Assembly: GCA_965223095.1 (NCBI GenBank)
Contig: OZ244979.1
Span: 3,348,001 to 3,412,000 of the forward strand
Reading direction: 5' to 3'
DNA from: J054 sp965223095
Lineage (GTDB): Bacteria > Pseudomonadota > Gammaproteobacteria > Steroidobacterales > GCA-2729495
Length of the DNA: 64,000 nt
Shown here: in pieces, positions 57,529 to 64,000 of the stretch
Layout of the letters: each line of letters begins with the position of its first letter
How positions within the stretch are numbered: position 1 is the first letter of the stretch
Notes under the pieces: model-generated
Told to the model about the DNA's origin: nothing
What the model saw: the letters and a program-made list of their open reading frames with translations, nothing else
The model's database searches: none
Translations under genes and position numbers: made by a program

Positions 57529-57627
57529 TGCTAAGTACTGGGGCGGATAACAATTCGCAGCAACTATTAGAAACGCAGGGACCGGTTGCCTGCCGACTCT
57601 GATCGGCGGGAGAACAAGCGCTACCGC

Positions 57628-57663
57628 GCCCGGCGAGCAACATACCTGAAAACATCGCCGGGC
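57628..57663 (+). promoter_or_regulatory. Leader hairpin upstream of the outer-membrane protein gene
   Basis: Exact arms GCCCGGCGA (57628-57636) and TCGCCGGGC (57655-57663) with an 18-nt loop, followed 11 nt later by a run of T just before the GGGAG ribosome site. Could be an attenuator or a translation control element; the T-run is too far from the stem for a classic terminator. Confidence 0.4.
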
Positions 57664-57695
57664 CCGTCGTTACAGTTTTTTTGGGAGACGTCTTT

Positions 57696-58238
57696 ATGAA
57701 ACGAGTTTTAGCACTGGCCTTGCTGTTGGCCCTATCCACCGTATACGCAGACGATGAGGTTTCGGGCTGGCGTGTCGGTGCGGGCGTCGCCTTCTCTGAT
57801 TTGAGCAGTGACGACAATGTCTTCGATGATGCCGATGCCGGCGTTAGCCTCAGCGTCGCCTATCGCATCAATGAATGGGTGGGCCTAGAAGGTGCCTACT
57901 TGAATACCTCGGATTTCGATGCCAATTTGCCGAACAACAACGTACCGTCAGAAGCCTCGGTTTCATATTCCGGTTTTAGCGGCGCCGTGCTCGGTTACCT
58001 GCCCATTCCGGAAGACGAAATTGACGTCTACCTCAAACTCGGCTTATTCGATTTTGATGGCGACCTGAGCACCAATGCAGGCGTGAACGACAGTGGACAT
58101 GCCGACGGAGCGCTGGTGGGTGCCGGTGGCATTTTGCACGTGAGCGACAATTTTGGTGTGAAGGCCGAATACAACTGGTACGACATCGATGACGCGGACC
58201 TGTGGTCTGTCATCCTGGGCCTCGAATATATGTTTTAG
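57696..58238 (+). CDS. Small outer-membrane beta-barrel protein
   Basis: A 180-residue protein. A signal peptide (MKRVLALALLLALSTVYA) is followed by alternating beta strands: GWRVGAGVAFSDLS, VSLSVAYRINEWVGLEGAYLN, GFSGAVLGYLPI, VYLKLGLFDFD and a C-terminal strand SVILGLEYMF ending in Phe, the usual signal for barrel assembly. It resembles the eight-stranded OmpA/OmpW-like opacity family. The ATG at 57696 follows GGGAG at good spacing. It has its own promoter and terminator, so it is a single-gene unit. Ligand unknown. Confidence 0.85.
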   Translation: MKRVLALALLLALSTVYADDEVSGWRVGAGVAFSDLSSDDNVFDDADAGVSLSVAYRINEWVGLEGAYLNTSDFDANLPNNNVPSEASVSYSGFSGAVLGYLPIPEDEIDVYLKLGLFDFDGDLSTNAGVNDSGHADGALVGAGGILHVSDNFGVKAEYNWYDIDDADLWSVILGLEYMF

Positions 58239-58282
58239 TAGACCCGTCTGCGACTCTTAAAAAAGTCTAAGACTTATGAAAC

Positions 58283-58313
58283 GGCCGGGCGCCTATGCAC
58301 CCGGCCTTTTTTT
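58283..58313 (+). terminator. Intrinsic terminator
   Basis: Stem GGCCGGG (58283-58289)/CCCGGCC (58300-58306) with a 10-nt loop followed directly by seven T. It ends the outer-membrane protein transcript. Confidence 0.9.
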
Positions 58314-58504
58314 GCCTTGCCACAATTGACGAGCGACGCGTGAGCATTGCGGACTTTTGCGGGACTTAGTTTTTGGCAATGGTTCGTCGCCACTCACTGC
58401 CGCAGAACCACCCTTTGTGCTTCTAGCTTTATAGGGCGGATAGCCCACTACCGCTAATAAGCTACTACGCCAGTAGCGAACAAAAGAAAAGCCGGCAGCG
58501 ACGA

Positions 58505-59521
58505 CTATTCCGACTCTGCCCCTAAAACAACCAAGGCTTTGCCAAAATTCTCACCTCGCATGAGTCGGCAGAAATGTGCGCCTGCTTTGTCGATGCCGAT
58601 GGCTCGGTCTTCGCGCACTTGCAAACTGCCGTCCACCACCCACGGCGTCAGCAAGGCAAGAAATTCATTACGCTGATCTTCGAAATCGTAGACCACCAGA
58701 CCCTTCATCACGGCGCGCTTGATAATGGGCAGGCCCAAGTACAATCCGTCCACGGTACTCGGATCGTTGTAAGCACTCATCAAACCGCACAACACAACAA
58801 TGCCGTAGTGGCGCAAGACGCCCATGGCCTCGACCAGCATGGGACCACCGACATTGTCGTGATAAATGTCCACGCCATCCGGCACGGCCGACCCTAGGGA
58901 CGCTGGATAGTCGGGTTTCTTGTAATTCACGCAGCCATTGAACCCGAGCTGGTTTACGACGAAGTCACATTTTTCATCCGATCCTGCAATACCAACCACC
59001 TGCGCGCCCAATTTCATCGCGATCTGACCCAGGGTCGAGCCGACGGGGCCCGCGGCAGCCGAAACCAATACGGTCTGCCCCGCCTGCACGTCGGCCAGAC
59101 GAATGATGCTGGCCCAAGCAGTCAAGCCCGGCATACCCAAGACACCCAGGTAATAAGAGCGCGGCAGCTCACGACTCGGCAATGCCTGCAGCGCCGAGGC
59201 GGGAGCCACCGAGTGCGTCTGCCACCCGCCGAAGTGCCGCACCTGATCGCCCACCGCAAAAGCCGGTGAATCAGAGGCAAGGACTTGGCTGATAGTTTCC
59301 GCAGGCGGCATGTCCCCGGCCCCCAGCGGGCCATCGCCGGTGGCATGCCGTCCGGCCATAGCCGGACGCTGATAAGGATCTAGAGAAAGATAAATGTGCC
59401 GCAAAAGAACTTCGCCCCGGCCGGGCTGCGGCATGGCCATTGATTCCACGCAGAAATTATCGGGCTGGGGTAATGCTTGCAGCGGTCTAGTCAGCACGAC
59501 CCGTTGACAAGTTTCAGACAT
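58505..59521 (-). CDS. MDR-family NADP-dependent oxidoreductase (CurA/alkenal reductase-like)
   Basis: A 338-residue zinc-free medium-chain reductase. Visible: HIYLSLDPYQRPAM, LGMPGLTAWA, the nucleotide motif VLVSAAAGPVGSTLGQIAMKLGA, FNGCVNYK, and DIYHDNVGGPMLVEAM, all typical of the leukotriene B4 dehydrogenase/CurA type that reduces the C=C of enones. The ATG at 59521 gives the usual family N-terminus; an open extension reaches 59569. It is divergent from the cytosolic DUF1838 gene, with 214 bp between. Substrate unknown; an unsaturated ketone intermediate is likely by family. Confidence 0.88.
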   Translation of the reverse strand: MSETCQRVVLTRPLQALPQPDNFCVESMAMPQPGRGEVLLRHIYLSLDPYQRPAMAGRHATGDGPLGAGDMPPAETISQVLASDSPAFAVGDQVRHFGGWQTHSVAPASALQALPSRELPRSYYLGVLGMPGLTAWASIIRLADVQAGQTVLVSAAAGPVGSTLGQIAMKLGAQVVGIAGSDEKCDFVVNQLGFNGCVNYKKPDYPASLGSAVPDGVDIYHDNVGGPMLVEAMGVLRHYGIVVLCGLMSAYNDPSTVDGLYLGLPIIKRAVMKGLVVYDFEDQRNEFLALLTPWVVDGSLQVREDRAIGIDKAGAHFCRLMRGENFGKALVVLGAESE

Positions 59522-59735
59522 TCGGCGCACCACTGGGCGAAAAATACAGAGAATACAGCGTAGTGCCACACCGACGGCGGGTCCACCTATCGAACGCCGG
59601 CAAACCCGAAGTGCAAGGGACGTGCCGGTAGAGCTCTAGTCCGTTAAACTCGCCTGCCCGTTCAATAACGGTGAACTGATCTGGGCCACCGCGAGGCCGC
59701 AGATCAGCATAAGAATTCCAACAAGGATTAAGCGC

Positions 59736-60611
59736 ATGAGCATTAAGTTCGAAACCAAAATCGATCCCAAGAACCCGATCTGGAACCGGGACGCCTGGGC
59801 ACGCATCCAAGCGGACCTAAACCCCGAGAAGGAAGCCATTACCCATTGCCGCGGAGAAATTCTCGGTATCAAGCCGGGCGAAGCTGTTAAACAATTGTGC
59901 AGTTTCGAAACTTTTCTCGCCACACGCCTGATTCCGCAAGAAGACGGCACCATTCGCCGGCTCAATAAAGAAGTGATTTTCTATACAGATCCGCGGACCA
60001 ACGAAATCATTCACGAATGGACCAATCCTTGGACCGGCGAAAAAGTGAAAGTGGTGCACGTTTTCAACGATCCGTTCAACTACACCATCAGCGAATGGTT
60101 GATCCTGGCACCTGAGGATTTTCCCAAGGACGGCTCGAAACCCGAACCGCGCAAGATCCCGTTAATTTTCCCCTGGTACCCCATGGGTGATGATCGGATG
60201 GTTCTGAATACCGATATGCATCTCTGTTACCCCAATGCCCTACAGCCCGATAAATGGCCACGTGAGTCCGGCGGCAAGCTTGCGCAGGTTTCGGAAATGA
60301 TGCGTTTCATCGTCCGCAAAGACGATTTGGAAAACCCGGAGTTAACTTCAGTGCCTATCGTGGGTTCATGGAACCGCATTACACCCTGGCTACCCTGGAT
60401 GCTGATGGGGCAAACGCCCGGACATTGCATGTACGTATCGACCATGACCAAAGCCGACAACATCAGCATTATTCCTGAGCATGTCCGAAAGTTCTCCGAA
60501 GAACAGCGCCCTGGCATGATGCAAGCACCCACGGAAGACTACGGGCCGAGTATTTCCAGTCTTGAATACTACTCACGCGAACAAACGCCCGCACCGCCGC
60601 TGGAAAGCTAA
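59736..60611 (+). CDS. DUF1838 family protein, cytosolic
   Basis: A 291-residue complete DUF1838 protein without signal peptide. It has an AAGGA ribosome site. Conserved blocks: ITHCRGEILGIKPGE, FYTDPRTNEIIHEWTNPWTGEKV, IFPWYPMGDD, LQPDKWPRESGG and NRITPWLPWMLMGQTPGH. Compared with the copies at 1-805 (Tat-exported) and 53666-54490 (lipoprotein), it is the only one expected in the cytosol. It stands upstream of a flavodoxin-fold reductase and is divergent from the MDR reductase. Function unknown. Confidence 0.85.
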   Translation: MSIKFETKIDPKNPIWNRDAWARIQADLNPEKEAITHCRGEILGIKPGEAVKQLCSFETFLATRLIPQEDGTIRRLNKEVIFYTDPRTNEIIHEWTNPWTGEKVKVVHVFNDPFNYTISEWLILAPEDFPKDGSKPEPRKIPLIFPWYPMGDDRMVLNTDMHLCYPNALQPDKWPRESGGKLAQVSEMMRFIVRKDDLENPELTSVPIVGSWNRITPWLPWMLMGQTPGHCMYVSTMTKADNISIIPEHVRKFSEEQRPGMMQAPTEDYGPSISSLEYYSREQTPAPPLES

Positions 60612-60657
60612 AACTCGGCGCAGACTGCGGTGTTTACCGCGCGGAATAGCCAATAGG

Positions 60658-60689
60658 ATCGCCGGGTATGCGCAATCATGCCCGGCGAT
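60658..60689 (+). terminator. 9-bp perfect hairpin between DUF1838 gene and quinone reductase gene
   Basis: Arms ATCGCCGGG (60658-60666) and CCCGGCGAT (60681-60689) with a 14-nt loop; the downstream ATG starts 8 bases later. No T-run. May end the upstream transcript or shield the next ribosome site. Confidence 0.4.
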
Positions 60690-60696
60690 TTAGCTG

Positions 60697-61479
60697 ATGA
60701 AGGTCTTCATCGTCTACGCCCACCCGGAACCGCGGTCCTTCAATGGTCTGCTGCGAGATACGGCCATCGACACGCTACAGGCCGCCGGCCATGAAGTGCT
60801 TGTTTCAGACCTTTACGCACAAGGGTTTTTGGCGGCCGCAGGCCCGGACGATGTGTTGGCCCGGACCCAGAAAGAGCGCTTTGATTTAGGTGCCGAACAA
60901 ATGGCGGCCGCGCCGACGCGGGCTTTCTCGCCAGAAATTCAGCAAGAAATGGAACGCCTATTCGCGGCGGACCTGCTCATTCTCCAATTCCCCATGTGGT
61001 GGTTCTCCGTGCCGGGAATTCTTAAGAGTTGGATCGATCGTGTATTTGCCTTCGGTGTGGCCTATGACTTCGGCCGAACCTGGGACAAAGGTGTATTTGT
61101 TGGCAAACGCGCAATGCTGTCTTTTACCACCGGTGCCCCGCCCGGCGTCTTTGCACCGGATGGCCGCAGCGGTGACTTGGAACGCGTGCTATGGCCCCTG
61201 CATGGCGGGGTATTGGCCCTGTGCGGATTTTCTGTATTGCCGCCTTTCGTTGCTTGGGCCGTGCCCTGGGTCGGCGATGAGGGCCGCGCCAAGATCGTCG
61301 CGGACTATGCCGAAAGGCTAAGCAAACTAGAGCAGGATGAACCCTTGTTCTTTCATCGACTCGCGGACTTCGGCGAAGACCATCAACTCAAGGCAAAAAT
61401 TACGCCGGCCACCCCGGCGCAACATCGAGGCCAGCGCTTCCACTTGGTCGGCGACGGCAAGCCCAAGCGGCACGCGTAA
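60697..61479 (+). CDS. NAD(P)H dehydrogenase (quinone), flavodoxin-like fold
   Basis: A 260-residue flavoprotein of the NQO1/MdaB/KefF group. N-terminal VFIVYAHPEPRSFNGLLRD binds the flavin phosphate; LLILQFPMWWFSVPGILKSWIDRVFAFG and a TTGAPPGVF loop are hallmarks. It performs two-electron reduction of quinones or similar acceptors with NAD(P)H. The C-terminal extension after about residue 210 is polar. It follows the cytosolic DUF1838 gene on the same strand. Substrate not assignable. Confidence 0.88.
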   Translation: MKVFIVYAHPEPRSFNGLLRDTAIDTLQAAGHEVLVSDLYAQGFLAAAGPDDVLARTQKERFDLGAEQMAAAPTRAFSPEIQQEMERLFAADLLILQFPMWWFSVPGILKSWIDRVFAFGVAYDFGRTWDKGVFVGKRAMLSFTTGAPPGVFAPDGRSGDLERVLWPLHGGVLALCGFSVLPPFVAWAVPWVGDEGRAKIVADYAERLSKLEQDEPLFFHRLADFGEDHQLKAKITPATPAQHRGQRFHLVGDGKPKRHA

Positions 61480-61692
61480 ACGGCGCCTTGCTCTCAGGGT
61501 CCGGAGTCTATTCGCCGCTGATCACGCTCAAAGCTGGACACCGACCCGGCGATACCTATTGCGCCTAATTGCGGTAGCCGATACTACGTAGCTATGGCTA
61601 TTCCGCTGAGCGGCTACGTCATGGGACGCTGCACCCCGATATTCCCTAGCATGATACTTTCAGAAAATAGTAACGATCACAGGAAGCCTAGC

Positions 61693-62523
61693 ATGAAAAA
61701 AGAAGCCAAGATCAGACCATTCTGGTACTCAGACATTTGGCTATTTCCTAAGCTCATCACCATCATCACCAGCTTGGATGAAGCAGGCACTGTGAATGCC
61801 GCACCCTACTCTCACATCATGCAATACGACGTGATGGCGAAGAATCCACGCATGATTCTTGGGTTTAGACAAGACTCACACACATTTAAAAACATCTGCG
61901 CCACCAAGGAATTTGTTGTTAACTGCCCCCGGGCGGAGAATCTTGATGACATGATGAATACGGCTCGCTTCTACCCCGAAGGCGTGAACGAGCTCGAGCA
62001 AACAAGTCTAACCGCCATTCCTTCGTTAAAAGTAAAACCACCCAGCATCAAGGAATGCCCGCAGATTGCCGAATGCACAGCAGATGAGATCGTTCGGCTA
62101 CCCAAAAGCAGCGGCATTGTCATTGCCAAGATTAACGCCTTGGTTTTTGATGAAGAACTCATCGACATGCCACGAGAACAGCGCATCAAAGCCTTGAACT
62201 TACCCATCGGCTTGGGCGACGAAAGCCGCATGGATTACTTTCATGCCGTTAACTACGAAGTCACCATGCACCGGCTGGGCGAACCGCCGGATGCCTTCAA
62301 GGGTGGCGAAGTACAACTAGGCATGACCTGGGATGCCGATGCCTTGCAAACACTCATGACCATTCCGCCGGGGGTAAGGAAGATGGTCACGGAACAAACC
62401 GAGAAGCATTGCCAAGAAAAAGGTGATGACAAAGTCTCATTGGCTCGCTTCCAAGAATTAGCGGAAGAAGCCGGCATGAGCCCGGACTTCTTTGATCGCT
62501 TCCGAGAGAGGAAAGCCAGCTAG
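61693..62523 (+). CDS. Flavin reductase-like (FMN-binding split-barrel) protein
   Basis: About 276 residues from the ATG at 61693, which follows AGGA; an upstream extension to 61594 is open but has no family character. The N-terminal 180 residues show the flavin reductase-like domain (IITSLDEAGTVNAAPYSHI; NPRMILGFRQDSHTFKNI; TKEFVVNCP). The C-terminal 90 residues are charged and helical, with a FQELAEEAGMSPDFFDRFRE tail. It ends 8 bp before LLM4 and is probably its partner. This pairing leaves open that LLM4 uses FMNH2 rather than F420. Confidence 0.8.
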   Translation: MKKEAKIRPFWYSDIWLFPKLITIITSLDEAGTVNAAPYSHIMQYDVMAKNPRMILGFRQDSHTFKNICATKEFVVNCPRAENLDDMMNTARFYPEGVNELEQTSLTAIPSLKVKPPSIKECPQIAECTADEIVRLPKSSGIVIAKINALVFDEELIDMPREQRIKALNLPIGLGDESRMDYFHAVNYEVTMHRLGEPPDAFKGGEVQLGMTWDADALQTLMTIPPGVRKMVTEQTEKHCQEKGDDKVSLARFQELAEEAGMSPDFFDRFRERKAS

Positions 62524-62531
62524 CGTCGTCC

Positions 62532-63551
62532 ATGCGCCTACAGCTAATCTTCGAACCCGATTCGGCCGAAGAATTTCTTCGCCTGGGCAGGCTCGCCGAA
62601 GACCTGGGCTTTGATGCGGTGTGGACCGCCAATCATCTGTCCGCCCGCGACCCCTTCATGGCGTTCTCCGTTCTGGCCCGGGAATCGTCGCGCATCCGGC
62701 TGGGGCCCATTGCCGTGAGCCCCTTCGAGCTGCATCCGCTGAAGATGGCCAACCAGCTACTCACGCTGAACGAATTTTCCCGCGGGCGCGCGAACATCGT
62801 TGTGGGAGGCGGTGGCGGCACCGTTATTGCCATGGACCTAAAGCCCGGTCGCTACGTGATGCACCCCAAGATGCTGCGCGGCGTGCGCGAGTGCGTCGAG
62901 TTTCTGCGGGGTGCGGCCAGTAACGATGTATTGAACTACACAGGGAAGCTTTATCGCGTCAAAGGTTATCAAGCGACTTGGCAACACGAAACGCCACCCT
63001 TGATCTATGTCGGCGCGACCAAGCCACAGATGCTGCGCCTGGCCGCAAAAATCGGCGATGGCGTCATGTTCAGTGACTTAACCCTCGGCCGACTTGACGA
63101 AACCATGGGTATTTTGAATATGGCTTTGGCGCAACATCATCGCCAAGCTAAGTTTCGCATCAACAATCTGTTCGCCTGGCATGTAAAAAAAGATCGATCC
63201 GCGGCGGTGGCTGAAGCGCAACGCAAGCTCTGGGTTCGGGGAATGGTCGAACGATGGTATATCGAGCCTTTCCTAGATGCAGCGGAAGTAGACTACGTCG
63301 AGAACCACATGGACGGCATCATTAAAGCCTACATCACCAATTCACCCGAGATCGACGACATTCCGCCACCGCTGCTGGGCAAATTGGTCGATGAATTGAC
63401 CTTCTGCGGCGATTACAGCGATATCGATAGAATTCTGGCCCGCTGTCATCTATTCAAAGCGGCAGGCGTAACCGAAATGGCCCTGCGGCTATACGACGAT
63501 CCGGAAGAATCCATTAGGCTGATCGCTGATGTCATCGGGCCGGAGGTATAG
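62532..63551 (+). CDS. LLM-class oxidoreductase 4 (luciferase-like)
   Basis: A 339-residue luciferase-like protein, closely patterned on LLM1 (49855-50871): LGFDAVWTANHLSARDPFMAFSVLA, RIRLGPIAVSPFELHPLKMA, GRANIVVGGGGG and PLIYVGATKPQMLRLAAKIGDG. The two share LTFCG-type and (A)LRLYDxPxESIR C-terminal segments, so they are paralogues on opposite strands. It starts 8 bp after the flavin-reductase-like gene. Cofactor is F420 or FMN; substrate unknown. Confidence 0.88.
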   Translation: MRLQLIFEPDSAEEFLRLGRLAEDLGFDAVWTANHLSARDPFMAFSVLARESSRIRLGPIAVSPFELHPLKMANQLLTLNEFSRGRANIVVGGGGGTVIAMDLKPGRYVMHPKMLRGVRECVEFLRGAASNDVLNYTGKLYRVKGYQATWQHETPPLIYVGATKPQMLRLAAKIGDGVMFSDLTLGRLDETMGILNMALAQHHRQAKFRINNLFAWHVKKDRSAAVAEAQRKLWVRGMVERWYIEPFLDAAEVDYVENHMDGIIKAYITNSPEIDDIPPPLLGKLVDELTFCGDYSDIDRILARCHLFKAAGVTEMALRLYDDPEESIRLIADVIGPEV

Positions 63552-63806
63552 TGTTCACGACGATTTCTTCGCCTAGAGCGTTCTTTACGAACGCGATTTT
63601 TCTCAGCTCGTAGAAATTCTCTTGCTCCAGAATTCGACCTAGGTTGGATGTAGCATTGTCAACATATCAGGCCACCAATTTATCGATCAAACCTAACCAT
63701 AGCGCCGCAACGCGAAAATCCGGCTCCCTAACGATCATGCCCGCCGACGGTGATGAAGCATGGCGAAACTGCAACCTGCACAATAGCGTGTTCAATAAGA
63801 TCTGTG

Positions 63807-64000
63807 TCAGTCTTTTCTGAGCAATAGAGCGAGACTAGTAACATTTGATTGCAACTTGGTTGGCCATGGAAGCTGGCCGAGCGGCAGAACAGTCACGTTC
63901 AATCCTTCTTTAAGTAGCCTATCAATGGCCAAAGACGGACCTGGTATTACCGAACCGTTACTCCATATGGGTTTCATGTTTGGGAAATAATCATGGAGCA
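63807..64000 (-). CDS. C-terminal fragment of unidentified protein entering from the right edge
   Basis: An open minus-strand frame of 63 codons runs in from the window edge and stops at TGA (63807-63809). The visible end (for example LAIDRLLKEGLNVTVLPLGQLPWP) has a natural protein composition, but I do not recognise the family. Third-position bias is weaker than in nearby genes, so this may be chance. The 255 bp between it and LLM4 hold nothing I can identify. Confidence 0.4.
   Translation of the reverse strand, partial: LHDYFPNMKPIWSNGSVIPGPSLAIDRLLKEGLNVTVLPLGQLPWPTKLQSNVTSLALLLRKD

Noticed and set aside
1..64000. tRNA, rRNA, CRISPR, phage or integrase features
   Set aside because: Looked for cloverleaf-like ends, repeated spacers and integrase/transposase motifs; none seen by eye.

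Overview
The window looks like chromosomal DNA of a free-living gammaproteobacterium (Gram-negative: TonB-dependent receptor, small outer-membrane barrel, Tat lipoprotein, cyoE, CysB-type regulator, an E. coli-like QueD, YgiQ). It is unusual for this group because it carries a complete coenzyme F420 pathway and several luciferase-like (LLM) oxidoreductases that probably use F420. Base composition is evenly GC-rich. I see no tRNA, rRNA, CRISPR array, transposase or phage gene.

Regions. (1) 1-8678: catabolic/transport genes: an edge-truncated Tat-exported DUF1838 protein, an MFS transporter, a membrane-anchored paraoxonase-like lactonase, a TonB-dependent receptor, heme O synthase and a DMT-type transporter. 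(2) 9054-18112: assimilatory sulfur and tetrapyrrole block: cysH and cysB converge, then an operon cysG-cysK-hemA-hemCD-hemB-hemL runs on the plus strand. HemA is short, and the fused HemC-HemD lacks the usual cofactor cysteine. (3) 18214-19389: a membrane-anchored serine hydrolase. (4) 40591 down to 19518, minus strand: one tightly packed operon queD - deaminase - methyltransferase - NRPS1 - NRPS2 - NRPS3 - folE. Pterin-forming enzymes (GTP cyclohydrolase I and 6-carboxytetrahydropterin synthase) bracket a six-module nonribosomal peptide synthetase without a thioesterase. The first A domain lacks the aspartate that binds the amino group of alpha-amino acids, so a non-amino-acid starter, possibly a pterin carboxylate, is plausible. 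This is the best candidate for an undescribed system. (5) 40826-47469, divergent from it: npdG-cofE-cofD-cofCGH (a CofC-CofG-CofH triple fusion) plus a MetE-like gene, then ygiQ. (6) 49855-64000: oxidative accessory region: three tandem LLM oxidoreductases, a coiled-coil membrane protein, a DUF1838 lipoprotein, a PQQ dehydrogenase, a chorismate-lyase-like protein, a small outer-membrane barrel, an MDR reductase, a cytosolic DUF1838 protein, a flavodoxin-fold quinone reductase, a flavin-reductase-like protein, a fourth LLM enzyme, and an unidentified gene fragment at the right edge.

How they fit: the F420 operon supplies and reduces (NpdG) F420 for the LLM enzymes, which sit with DUF1838, quinoprotein and reductase genes in what looks like a degradative pathway for a hydrophobic substrate (inference). 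The NRPS genes contain two pairs of almost identical internal segments (1760 bp and 748 bp), a sign of recent module duplication and subdomain exchange. All similarity statements rest on motif recognition by eye; no database search was run.
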